Origin: Myxococcota bacterium
GTDB lineage: Bacteria; Myxococcota_A; UBA9160; UBA4427
DNA length: 64,000 nt
NCBI GenBank assembly: GCA_041389495.1
Contig: JAWKRT010000003.1
Location: 186,001 to 250,000 of the forward strand
Direction of reading: 5' to 3'
Shown here: piece by piece, positions 32,978-41,012 of the stretch
Layout: each line of letters begins with the position of its first letter
Numbering within the stretch: the first letter of the stretch is position 1
Program-made: the position numbers and the translations under genes
The notes under the pieces: model-generated
What the model saw: only the letters and a program-made list of their open reading frames with translations
The model's database searches: none
What the model was told of the DNA's origin: nothing

Positions 32978-34021
32978 ATGCGCAACGGGTCCTTCTCGAT
33001 CGCCTCCCTCGTCGCGACGGTCGTCGCGGCCGCCGCGCTCGCGGCTCCCGCCCAGGCGCGCGACCAGATCCGCGTGGTCGGGTCGTCGACCGTCTTCCCG
33101 TTCTCGACCGCCGTCGCCGAGCAGTTCGGCCGCACGTCCGACTTCCCGACGCCCGTCATCGAGAGCACCGGGTCGGGCGGCGGCTTCAAGCTCTTCTGCG
33201 GCGGAGTCGGGCTCGAGCACCCGGACGTCGCGAACGCGTCCCGGCGCATCAAGGCGTCCGAGGTCGCGACCTGCGCGGCGAACGGCGTGACCGAGATCGT
33301 CGAGGTCGAGATCGGCTTCGACGGGATCGCGATCGCCAACGCGAAGCGCGCGCCCCGCTACCGGCTCTCGCTCGAGCAGATCTTCCGCGGGCTGGCGAAG
33401 CAGGTGCCGGTCGACGGGAAGCTCGTTCCCAACCCGTACCACCGCTGGAGCGAGGTCGATCCGTCGCTCCCCGACGAGCCGATCGAGGTGCTCGGGCCGC
33501 CGCCGACGTCGGGGACGCGCGACGCGTTCGTCGAGCTCGCGATGGAGGGCGGAGCGAAGGCGATCCCGATGCTCGCCGAGCTGCGCGCGAAGGACGAGAA
33601 GGCGTTCCAGGCCGTCGCCCACGCGATCCGCGAGGATGGCGCCTACGTCGAGGCCGGCGAGAACGACAACCTGATCGTCCAGAAGCTCGAGGCCAACCCG
33701 CACGCGCTCGGCATCTTCGGCTTCTCGTTCCTCGACCAGAACGGGGACAAGGTGCAGGGGAGCGTCGTCGAGGGCGCGGAGCCGACGTTCGAGAACATCG
33801 CGTCGGGACGGTACGTCGTGTCGCGCTCCCTCTACTTCTACGTGAAGAAGGCGCACGTCGGCGTCGTGCCCGGCCTGCGCGAGTACGTCGCGGAGTTCAC
33901 GAGCGAGAAGGCCGTGGGCGACGAGGGATACCTCGCCGACAAGGGGCTGATCCCGCTCCCGGCCGAGCGCCGCAAGGCGGTGCGCGAGTCGGTCGCCGTG
34001 CTGAGCCCGCTCTCCCTGTGA
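32978..34021 (+). CDS. pstS: Phosphate ABC transporter substrate-binding protein
   Basis: A 347-residue periplasmic binding protein. The signal peptide (residues 1-25) ends APAQA before RDQIRVVGSSTVFPFSTAVAEQFG. Phosphate-contacting blocks are GSSTVFPF, ESTGSGGGFKLFCGG and SGTRDAFVELA. This is the PstS/SphX-type subgroup. ATG 32978 has GGAG at the right distance. It is the first gene of pstSCAB and divergent from phoU-phoB-phoR-arsC. Expected to be induced by phosphate starvation. Confidence 0.92.
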   Translation: MRNGSFSIASLVATVVAAAALAAPAQARDQIRVVGSSTVFPFSTAVAEQFGRTSDFPTPVIESTGSGGGFKLFCGGVGLEHPDVANASRRIKASEVATCAANGVTEIVEVEIGFDGIAIANAKRAPRYRLSLEQIFRGLAKQVPVDGKLVPNPYHRWSEVDPSLPDEPIEVLGPPPTSGTRDAFVELAMEGGAKAIPMLAELRAKDEKAFQAVAHAIREDGAYVEAGENDNLIVQKLEANPHALGIFGFSFLDQNGDKVQGSVVEGAEPTFENIASGRYVVSRSLYFYVKKAHVGVVPGLREYVAEFTSEKAVGDEGYLADKGLIPLPAERRKAVRESVAVLSPLSL

Positions 34022-34085
34022 CGAATTCGGGAAGCGGCGGGCCGCGGGGTTGCGCGGCCTGCCGCTCCCGTTCACGTTGGCACGG

Positions 34086-35465
34086 ATGACCCCGATCCTG
34101 CTCGTCGCGGTGGCCTTCCTGGCCGGCGCCGCCTTCGCGTGGGGGCGGTCGACGGCGCTCGCGGCGGCGGGGGGCGACGCGCGGCTGCTCCACTCGCGCC
34201 CCGGCTACTACGGCGCGTTCGCGGCGCTGTGGTGCGCGCTGCCGGCGCTCGCGATCGCGGTCGGGTGGCTCGCGGTCGAGGGCCGCGTGTTCGACGCGCT
34301 CGCGCTCCGCTCGGCGCCCGCCGCGGTGCTCGACCTCCCCGACGAACGGATCGACCGCTTCGTGAGCGACGTTCGCCAGCTCGCGTCGGGGGGCGCCGTG
34401 TTCGGGACGCCGACGCCCGAGGTCGAGGCCACCGCGAAGGCGCTCCGGTCGTCCGAGCGCACCGCGCACGGCGCCGTCGCCGTCGCGGCGCTCGCGGTCG
34501 CGCTCGCCGGCCTCGCGGCGGCGCGCGCGCGCATCGGCCCGGCGTTCCGCGCGCGCGCGGCGGTCGAGCGCATCGCCATGCGCGCGCTCTGGGCCAGCTC
34601 GACCGTCGCGATCCTCGTCACGATCGGCATCGTGCTCTCGCTCGTGTTCGAGGCGGCGCGCTTCTTCGCGAAGGTGCCCGCGACGGAGTTCCTGTTCGGC
34701 GTGCACTGGAGCCCGCAGACGGCGCTGCGCGCCGACCAGATCGGCTCCTCGGGTGCCTTCGGCGCGGTGCCGGTCTTCTGGGGAACGCTGCTGATCACGG
34801 CCATCGCGATGAGCGTCGCGGTGCCGATCGGCCTGATGGCCGCGGTCTACCTGTCGGAGTACGCGGCGCCGCGCACGCGCGCGGTGGTGAAGCCGCTGCT
34901 CGAGATCCTCGCCGGCGTTCCGACCGTCGTGTACGGCTTCTTCGCGGCGCTGACGGTCGGGCCGGCGCTGCGCGCCGTCGGCGAGGCCCTCGGGATGCGC
35001 GTCGCCTCGGAGAGCGCGCTCGCCGCGGGCCTCGTGATGGGCGTGATGATCATCCCGTTCGTCTCGTCGCTCTCCGACGACGTCATCAACGCGGTGCCGC
35101 GCTCGCTGCGCGAGGGCTCGTACGGTCTCGGGGCGACGCAGGCGGAGACGATCCGGCAGGTCGTCCTGCCCGCCGCGCTCCCGGGCATCGTGGCCTCCGT
35201 GCTGCTCGCCGTCTCGCGCGCGATCGGCGAGACGATGATCGTCGTGATGGCGGCCGGACTCGCCGCGAACCTGGCGTGGAACCCGCTCGAGGCCGTCACG
35301 ACGGTGACGGTGCAGATCGTGACGCTGCTCGTCGGCGACCAGGAGTTCGACAGCGCGAAGACGCTCGCGGCCTTCGCGCTCGGTCTCGTCCTGTTCCTCG
35401 TGACGCTCTCGCTGAACGTCGTCGCGCTCGCGGTCGTGCGGCGCTACCGGGAGCAGTATGACTGA
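34086..35465 (+). CDS. pstC: Phosphate ABC transporter permease PstC
   Basis: A 459-residue permease, longer than E. coli PstC (319). The ABC permease core is C-terminal: GTLLITAIAMSVAVPIGLMAAVYLSEYA, then LEILAGVPTVVYGFFAALTV and the EAA loop SLREGSYGLGATQAETIRQVVLPAALPGI. The extra 160 N-terminal residues comprise a membrane segment, a non-membrane stretch (VEGRVFDALALR to EATAKALRSS) and two more helices. This long form occurs in several alphaproteobacterial and related Pst systems. A frame start at TTG 34050 is less likely than ATG 34086. It overlaps pstA by 8 nt. Confidence 0.9.
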   Translation: MTPILLVAVAFLAGAAFAWGRSTALAAAGGDARLLHSRPGYYGAFAALWCALPALAIAVGWLAVEGRVFDALALRSAPAAVLDLPDERIDRFVSDVRQLASGGAVFGTPTPEVEATAKALRSSERTAHGAVAVAALAVALAGLAAARARIGPAFRARAAVERIAMRALWASSTVAILVTIGIVLSLVFEAARFFAKVPATEFLFGVHWSPQTALRADQIGSSGAFGAVPVFWGTLLITAIAMSVAVPIGLMAAVYLSEYAAPRTRAVVKPLLEILAGVPTVVYGFFAALTVGPALRAVGEALGMRVASESALAAGLVMGVMIIPFVSSLSDDVINAVPRSLREGSYGLGATQAETIRQVVLPAALPGIVASVLLAVSRAIGETMIVVMAAGLAANLAWNPLEAVTTVTVQIVTLLVGDQEFDSAKTLAAFALGLVLFLVTLSLNVVALAVVRRYREQYD

Positions 35466-36744
35466 CGACGTCCACCGCACGGCCGAGGCCGCGGCGCGGC
35501 TGAAGCGACGCTATGCGGCCGACCGGCGCTTCCGCGCCTACGGACTCGCGGCCATCGGCGTCGCGGTCGGCGCCCTCGTCCTGCTGCTCGGCACGATCGC
35601 CCACGACGGTGCGGGCGCCTTCCTCGACTGGGAGGTCGCGCTCGACGTCGCGTACGACCCGGACGCGCTCGGGGTGCCCGCCGGCGGATCGACGGAGGAG
35701 CTCGGACGCGGCGACTTCGCCGCGCTCGTGAAGCGCGCCCTGCGGGCCGAGTTCCCCGACGTGACGGCGCGCTCCGAGCGGCGCGAGCTCGACTCGCTCG
35801 TGAGCAGCGGCGCCGCGTTCGTCCTGCGCGACCGGCTGCTCGCCGATCCGTCGCGGCTCGGGCGCGTGGAGCGCGTGTGGCTCCCGCTCGACGACGAGGC
35901 GCAGCTCGTGCTCGACGGCCACGTCGACCGGGACGCCGCGGAGGCGGAGCGCCGGGTCTCGGACCGGCAGCTCGCGTGGCTCGACGCGCTGCGCGACCGA
36001 GGGCGTCTCGAGCACGGCCTCGACACGTTCTTCCTCACGAACGGCGACAGCCGGGAGCCGGAGCTCGCGGGCGTGTGGGGCGCGCTCGTGGGCTCGCTGT
36101 GGACGATCGCGGCGACGCTCTTCCTGTGCTTCCCGGTGGGCGTCGCGGCGGCCGTGTACCTCGAGGAGTTCGCGCCGCGCAATCGCTTCACGGACTTCGT
36201 CGAGGTCAACATCAACAACCTCGCGGCCGTTCCGTCGATCGTGTTCGGCCTGCTCGGGCTCGCCGTCCTGCTGAACTTCCTCGGGCTGCCCCGCTCGGCG
36301 CCACTGGTCGGAGGCACGGTGCTCGCGCTGATGACGCTGCCGACGGTGATCATCGCGTCGCGCTCCGCGCTCGCCGCGGTGCCGCCCTCGATCCGCGAGG
36401 CCGCGCTCGGCGTCGGCGCCTCGCCGCTGCAGGTCGTCGCGCACCACGTGCTTCCGCTCGCGATGCCGGGCATCCTGACCGGGACGATCATCGGGATGGC
36501 GCGCGCGCTCGGCGAGACGGCGCCCCTGCTGATGATCGGCATGGTGGCGTTCATCGCGGACGTCCCGGACGGCCCCGCGTCGCCCTCGACGGTGCTTCCC
36601 GTGCAGATCTACCTTTGGGCCGACAGCCCCGAGCGGGCCTTCCTCGAGAGGACGTCGGGCGCGATCCTCGTGCTGCTGATGTTCCTCGTCTCGATGAACC
36701 TGACGGCGGTCGTCCTGCGCAGCCGCTTCGAACGACGTTGGTAG
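35458..36744 (+). CDS. pstA: Phosphate ABC transporter permease PstA
   Basis: A 428-residue permease with an N-terminal extension of the DUF3333 type. One TM helix (GLAAIGVAVGALVLLLGTIA) is followed by about 150 periplasmic residues (EVALDVAYDPDALG to LTNGDSREPELAG) before the permease core, GVWGALVGSLWTIAATLFLCFPVGVAAAVYLEEFA. The EAA loop is IREAALGVGASPLQVVAHHVLPLAMPGILTGTIIG. Its periplasmic insert and that of PstC may contact PstS. Translation is coupled to pstC by overlap, and it ends 5 nt before pstB. Confidence 0.92.
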   Translation: MTDDVHRTAEAAARLKRRYAADRRFRAYGLAAIGVAVGALVLLLGTIAHDGAGAFLDWEVALDVAYDPDALGVPAGGSTEELGRGDFAALVKRALRAEFPDVTARSERRELDSLVSSGAAFVLRDRLLADPSRLGRVERVWLPLDDEAQLVLDGHVDRDAAEAERRVSDRQLAWLDALRDRGRLEHGLDTFFLTNGDSREPELAGVWGALVGSLWTIAATLFLCFPVGVAAAVYLEEFAPRNRFTDFVEVNINNLAAVPSIVFGLLGLAVLLNFLGLPRSAPLVGGTVLALMTLPTVIIASRSALAAVPPSIREAALGVGASPLQVVAHHVLPLAMPGILTGTIIGMARALGETAPLLMIGMVAFIADVPDGPASPSTVLPVQIYLWADSPERAFLERTSGAILVLLMFLVSMNLTAVVLRSRFERRW

Positions 36745-36749
36745 CCCCC

Positions 36750-37601
36750 ATGTCCACTGCAGCCCCCGACGTCGCGGAGACGCGCTCGCCCGAGCGCGCG
36801 GAGCGCGTGGGCGAACGCCCCGCCGCGGCCGCCGCCGAGAAGCCGGAGGTCAAGGTCGCCGCGCGCGGCCTCGACGTCTTCTACGGCGACAAGCAGGCGC
36901 TGTTCGGCGTCGACCTCGACGTCTTCGCGAACCAGGTGACCGCGCTGATCGGCCCGTCGGGCTGCGGGAAGTCGACGTTCCTGCGCTGCATCAACCGGAT
37001 GAACGACGTGATCGAGTCGTGCCGCACGAGCGGCGTGGTCATGCTCGACGGCATCGACGTCCGCGACCCGTCGATCGACCCCGTCCAGCTGCGCGCGCGC
37101 GTCGGGATGGTCTTCCAGAAGCCGAACCCGTTTCCGAAGTCGATCTACGACAACGTCGCCTACGGTCCGCGCATCCACGGCCTCGCGCGCACGCGCGCCG
37201 AGCTCGACGAGATCGTGCACACGAGCCTCGAGCGGGCCGGGCTGATCGCGGAGGTGATCGATCGTCTGGGCGACCCGGGCACGGGCCTGTCGGGCGGCCA
37301 GCAGCAGCGCCTGTGCATCGCGCGCGCGATCGCAGTCAGCCCCGAGGTGATCCTGATGGACGAGCCGTGCTCGGCGCTCGACCCGATCGCCACCGCGCGC
37401 ATCGAGGAGCTGATCGACGAGCTGCGCGAGCGCTACACGATCGCGATCGTCACGCACTCGATGCAGCAGGCCGCGCGCGTCTCGCAGCGCACCGCCTTCT
37501 TCCACCTCGGCGTGCTCGTCGAGGCGGACGACACGACGCGCGTCTTCACGAACCCGAGCGACGAGCGCACCCAGGACTACATCACGGGGCGGTTCGGTTG
37601 A
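36750..37601 (+). CDS. pstB: Phosphate ABC transporter ATP-binding protein
   Basis: A 283-residue ATPase. Walker A is GPSGCGKSTFLRCINRMND, the Q-loop VFQKPNPFPKSIYDNVAYGPRIHG (a PstB signature), the ABC signature LSGGQQQRLCIARAIA, Walker B VILMDEP and the H-loop VTHSMQQAARVS. Residues 1-35 are an Ala/Glu-rich extension not found in most PstB. It completes pstSCAB. A GC hairpin follows the stop. Confidence 0.95.
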   Translation: MSTAAPDVAETRSPERAERVGERPAAAAAEKPEVKVAARGLDVFYGDKQALFGVDLDVFANQVTALIGPSGCGKSTFLRCINRMNDVIESCRTSGVVMLDGIDVRDPSIDPVQLRARVGMVFQKPNPFPKSIYDNVAYGPRIHGLARTRAELDEIVHTSLERAGLIAEVIDRLGDPGTGLSGGQQQRLCIARAIAVSPEVILMDEPCSALDPIATARIEELIDELRERYTIAIVTHSMQQAARVSQRTAFFHLGVLVEADDTTRVFTNPSDERTQDYITGRFG

Positions 37602-37603
37602 TC

Positions 37604-37626
37604 GGTGCGCGCGCGTCGCGCGCGCC
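37604..37626. terminator. GC hairpin between convergent pstB and small membrane gene
   Basis: About 10 bp (one G-U) around a 3-nt loop, starting 3 nt after the pstB stop and ending 10 nt before the convergent gene's stop. Alternating GC makes the exact pairing uncertain. No T-run. Confidence 0.4.
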
Positions 37627-37635
37627 GGGCCGCGT

Positions 37636-37878
37636 TCAATCCCAGATGCGGTGGGCGATCGGCAGCATCGCGAAGCAGAAGCCGATGAACGCGCCGGCGA
37701 GGACCTGGCGCACGAGGCCGAACGACTCCGGGAACAGACCCGTGAACGGCGCCGCCGCGCCGCACGCGATCGTCGCGACGATCAGGAACACGGCGCTTCC
37801 CGGCTGCGCGCGCCAGTAGCGCAGCCACGGGTTCTCGCGGTCGTAGCGCACCTCCGGCGGCGGCGGTGTCGTGTCCAC
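37636..37878 (-). CDS. Small two-helix membrane protein, unknown
   Basis: An 80-residue protein. The N-terminal 30 residues are soluble (VDTTPPPPEVRYDRENPWLRYWRAQPG), followed by two hydrophobic helices, SAVFLIVATIACGAAAPFTG and LVRQVLAGAFIGFCFAMLPIA. GTG 37878 has a fine GGAGGAAAC ribosome site, and G/C third positions support coding. It is convergent with pstB and divergent from lpdA. Not recognised; no evidence ties it to phosphate transport. Confidence 0.65.
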   Translation of the reverse strand: MDTTPPPPEVRYDRENPWLRYWRAQPGSAVFLIVATIACGAAAPFTGLFPESFGLVRQVLAGAFIGFCFAMLPIAHRIWD

Positions 37879-38060
37879 GTCGGTTTCCTCCGGCTCGGTG
37901 GCGCAGGGGATAGCAGGCCGCGCGCGCTCTCTCACGCGGCGACGCGCGCGACGACGCTCTTGGGGTGTTCCTCGGAGCCGTGCCGATGCGCGCTCAGGTC
38001 GCGCGCGACGAGCGTCGACACGGGCGGGTCCGCGCCGCGCGGGCGCGCGCACGCGGGCGC

Positions 38061-38069
38061 TATGCTGCG
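38061..38069 (+). promoter_or_regulatory. Candidate -10 element (TATGCTGCG) for lpdA-lipA
   Basis: TATGCT at 38061-38066 followed by GCG, 40 nt before the lpdA ATG. No convincing -35. Confidence 0.5.
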
Positions 38070-38106
38070 CGCGGCGACGGCGCACCGGAGCCGGAGCGAG
38101 GGGGCC

Positions 38107-39510
38107 ATGGCAGATACTTCCTTCGACGTGGTGATCATCGGCGGCGGGCCGGGCGGCTACCCGGCCGCCATCCGCGCGAGCCAGCTCGGGCAGCGCGTCG
38201 CGCTCGTCGAGCGCGAACACCTCGGCGGCATCTGCCTCAACTGGGGCTGCATCCCGACGAAGGCGCTGCTCCGCAGCGCCGAGATCCACCACCTGCTCCA
38301 CCGCCTCGACGAGTTCGGCCTGGCCGCCGACAACGTGCGCTTCGACGTCGAGAAGGTCGTCGCGCGGTCCCGCAAGGTCAGCAAGAAGCTCTCGATGGGC
38401 GTGAAGCACCTGATGAAGAAGAACTCCGTCACCGTGTTCGACGGGCACGGGCGGCTCGCCGGGCCGGGCAAGGTCGCGGTGACCGCCGCCGACGGCGCCG
38501 TCACCGAGCTGTCCGCCGGCAAGACGATCCTCGCGTCGGGTGCGCGCCCGCGCGTGCTGCCCGGGCTCGAGCCCGACGGGCGCTTCGTCTGGACGTACAA
38601 GGAGGCGATGGTGCCCGACAGCGTGCCGCAGCGGCTGCTCGTCGTGGGCTCCGGCGCGATCGGCATCGAGTTCGCGAGCTTCTACAACGACCTCGGCGCG
38701 CAGGTGACGGTCGTCGAGATGCTGCCGCAGGTGCTGCCGGTCGAGGACGCGGACATCGCCGCGCACGCGCGCAAGCAGTTCGAGAAGCAGGGCATGACGA
38801 TCCACACGGGCGCGACCGTGTCGTCGCTCGACCACGGCGACGGGGAGGTCGTCGCGACGATCGACCTCGGCGGCGGCCAGACGAAGGAGGCCGCGTTCGA
38901 CCGCGTGATCCTCGCCGTCGGCATCGTCGGCAACGTCGAGGAGCTCGGGCTCGAAGGCACGGCCGTGCGCGTCGAGCGCACGCACATCGTCACCAACGCG
39001 TACTGCGAGACGGACGAGCCGAACGTGCTCGCGATCGGCGACGTCACGGGGCCGCCGTGGCTCGCGCACAAGGCGACGCACGAGGGCGTGCTCGCGGCCG
39101 AGCGCGCGGCCGGCGTCGAGGGACTGCACCCGCTCGACCCGACGAACATCCCCGGCTGCACCTACTGCCGGCCGCAGATCGCGAGCGTGGGCCTCACCGA
39201 GGCGAAGGCGCGCGAGAAGGGCTACGAGCTGCGGATCGGCAAGTTCCCGTTCGTCGGGAACGGCAAGGCGATCGCGCTCGGCGAGCCCGAGGGCCTGGTG
39301 AAGACGATCTTCGATGCGAAGACGGGCGAGCTGCTCGGCGCGCACATGGTCGGCGCCGAAGTGACGGAGCTGATCCAGGGCTACGTCGTCGCGCGCACGC
39401 TCGAGACGACCGAGGCGGAGCTGATGCACGCGGTCTTCCCGCACCCGACGCTGTCCGAGATGATGCACGAGTCCGTGCTCGACGCGTACGGCCGCGCGCT
39501 CCACGTCTGA
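38107..39510 (+). CDS. lpdA: Dihydrolipoyl dehydrogenase (E3)
   Basis: A 467-residue flavoprotein that reoxidises dihydrolipoate on E2 with NAD+. The FAD motif is VVIIGGGPGGYPAAIRA, the redox disulfide HLGGICLNWGCIPTKALL, the NAD motif LLVVGSGAIGIEFASFY, ANVLAIGDVTGPPWLAH-type FAD-site residues, and the C-terminal His/Glu block VFPHPTLSEMMHESV. It follows a TATGCTGCG promoter. lipA follows 23 nt later, so lipoate synthesis and E3 are co-expressed. It would serve the aceEF complex at 15 kb and the second E2 at 56 kb. Confidence 0.95.
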   Translation: MADTSFDVVIIGGGPGGYPAAIRASQLGQRVALVEREHLGGICLNWGCIPTKALLRSAEIHHLLHRLDEFGLAADNVRFDVEKVVARSRKVSKKLSMGVKHLMKKNSVTVFDGHGRLAGPGKVAVTAADGAVTELSAGKTILASGARPRVLPGLEPDGRFVWTYKEAMVPDSVPQRLLVVGSGAIGIEFASFYNDLGAQVTVVEMLPQVLPVEDADIAAHARKQFEKQGMTIHTGATVSSLDHGDGEVVATIDLGGGQTKEAAFDRVILAVGIVGNVEELGLEGTAVRVERTHIVTNAYCETDEPNVLAIGDVTGPPWLAHKATHEGVLAAERAAGVEGLHPLDPTNIPGCTYCRPQIASVGLTEAKAREKGYELRIGKFPFVGNGKAIALGEPEGLVKTIFDAKTGELLGAHMVGAEVTELIQGYVVARTLETTEAELMHAVFPHPTLSEMMHESVLDAYGRALHV

Positions 39511-39533
39511 GTCCGAGACGCGCGGAGGAGCCC

Positions 39534-40481
39534 TTGTCGGACCTGCTCCAGATCGAAGGGCACGGCGCCCCGGGGACGACGCCGGCGGGCGCCCGCCCGC
39601 AGCGTCCGCCGTGGCTGCGGGTGCGGCTCTCGGCCGACCCGTCCGTCGGCGAGACGCGCGCGCTCATGCGGCGCCTCTCGCTCCACACGGTCTGCGAGGA
39701 GGCGGCCTGCCCGAACATCGGGGAGTGCTGGTCGCAGCGCCACGCGACGGTCATGGTGCTCGGCAGCGTGTGCACGCGCGCCTGCGCGTTCTGCAACGTC
39801 GCGACCGGGAAGCCCGACGCCGTGGACGCCGACGAGCCCGCGCACCTCGCCGCGGCCGTCGGCGAGCTGCGCCTGCGCCACGTCGTCGTGACGTCCGTCG
39901 ACCGCGACGATCTCGCCGACGGCGGCGCCGCGCACTTCGCGAGCTGCATCGAGGCCATCCGCGCGGCGGCGCCGGACACCACGATCGAGGTCCTGACGCC
40001 CGACTTCCGGCGCAAGGAGGGTGCGGTCGAGGTGGTCGCCGCGGCGCGGCCCGACGTCTACAACCACAACCTCGAGACCGTGCCGCGCCTCTATCGCGAC
40101 GTCCGGCCCGGCGCGAGCTACCGCGCATCGCTCGACGTGCTCGCGCGTGCGAAGCGCGCCGACGCGGCGGTGTTCACGAAGAGCGGGATCATGGTCGGGC
40201 TCGGCGAGGAGCCGGACGAGGTGCTCGCGCTGATGGACGACCTGCGCGCGGTCGACTGCGACTTCCTGACGATCGGCCAGTACCTGCAGCCGACGCCGCG
40301 CCACGCGCCGATCGCGCGCTACGTGGAGCCCGCCGAGTTCGATCGCTATGCGGATGCGGCGCGCGAGAAGGGGTTCCTGCTCGTCGCCGCGTCGCCGCTC
40401 ACGCGCTCCTCGTACCACGCGGGCGACGACTTCGAGCGCCTGCGCGCCGCGCGCGCGGCGCGGCTCGCGGCGGCGCGCTGA
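39534..40481 (+). CDS. lipA: Lipoyl synthase
   Basis: A 315-residue radical SAM enzyme that inserts two sulfurs into octanoyl-lipoyl domains. The auxiliary cluster motif is CEEAACPNIGEC (CX4CX5C), and the radical SAM motif is CTRACAFCNV (CX3CX2C). HVVVTSVDRDDLADGG, NHNLETVPRLY and TKSGIMVGLGE are LipA-specific. The start is TTG 39534 with GGAGGAG just upstream; ATG and GTG alternatives would delete the conserved N-terminus or need a long extension. It is in an operon with lpdA. Its octanoyl-transferring partner lipB is at 57.7 kb. Confidence 0.95.
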   Translation: MSDLLQIEGHGAPGTTPAGARPQRPPWLRVRLSADPSVGETRALMRRLSLHTVCEEAACPNIGECWSQRHATVMVLGSVCTRACAFCNVATGKPDAVDADEPAHLAAAVGELRLRHVVVTSVDRDDLADGGAAHFASCIEAIRAAAPDTTIEVLTPDFRRKEGAVEVVAAARPDVYNHNLETVPRLYRDVRPGASYRASLDVLARAKRADAAVFTKSGIMVGLGEEPDEVLALMDDLRAVDCDFLTIGQYLQPTPRHAPIARYVEPAEFDRYADAAREKGFLLVAASPLTRSSYHAGDDFERLRAARAARLAAAR

Positions 40482-40496
40482 AGCGCGCGCGCGCGA

Positions 40497-41012
40497 TCAG
40501 TCCTCGACGAGGAAGGTCGCGCGCGAGTCGAAGTTCCCGTACTTGCTCTTGAACTCGCTCTGGAGCGCGTAGACGCCCGGCTCGGCGCTCTGCGGCAGCG
40601 TGATGAACGAGTCGACGATCCAGCGGCCGGGCTGCAGGTCGCGCTGCGTCGACTCGGTGAGGATCGCCTTCCCCTTGTAGAGGATCCGCGTGTAGAGCGT
40701 CCCGGACACGACCTGCGTGTCGTCCTTCGGGCACATCACGTACTGGAGGCGGTGGTTGAACTCGTCGCCCGGGCTCACGCGCTCGGGCAGGAGCTCGGTC
40801 TCCTCGACCTGGAAGAACGGAAGCGGGCGCTTCTCGCAGTGGTACTCGTCGGCGATGTCGTCCGGGAATCCGCGATTGTGCTCGCCCGGCTCGCGCAGCT
40901 CGAGCTGCATGCGGACGCAGCCGGCTCCGAGCAGGCCGGCGAGCGCGGCGACGGCGAGCGCGCGCGTCGCGCGGGCCCAGGTCGTTCGGCGGGGATGCAT
41001 CGTCAGCGCCAT
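40497..41012 (-). CDS. Putative lipoprotein of unknown function
   Basis: A 171-residue product with a lipoprotein signal: hydrophobic ALAVAALAGLLGAGC ending in a lipobox cysteine at about residue 29. The mature part carries two cysteines (YHCEKR, YVMCPKDD) and a beta-rich C-terminal half (TLYTRILYKGKAILTE, GRWIVDSFITLP, YALQSEFKSKYGNFDSRATFLVED) resembling an immunoglobulin-like periplasmic fold. ATG 41012 has GGGAG upstream and overlaps the kinase stop by 10 nt, so expression is coupled to the kinase. It may be an outer part of the same signalling or envelope pathway; that is inference. Confidence 0.7.
   Translation of the reverse strand: MALTMHPRRTTWARATRALAVAALAGLLGAGCVRMQLELREPGEHNRGFPDDIADEYHCEKRPLPFFQVEETELLPERVSPGDEFNHRLQYVMCPKDDTQVVSGTLYTRILYKGKAILTESTQRDLQPGRWIVDSFITLPQSAEPGVYALQSEFKSKYGNFDSRATFLVED

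Noticed and set aside
37932..38138. A 68-codon minus-strand frame ahead of lpdA
   Set aside because: It has no ribosome site, its composition is unlike neighbouring proteins, and it overlaps the lpdA promoter and start.
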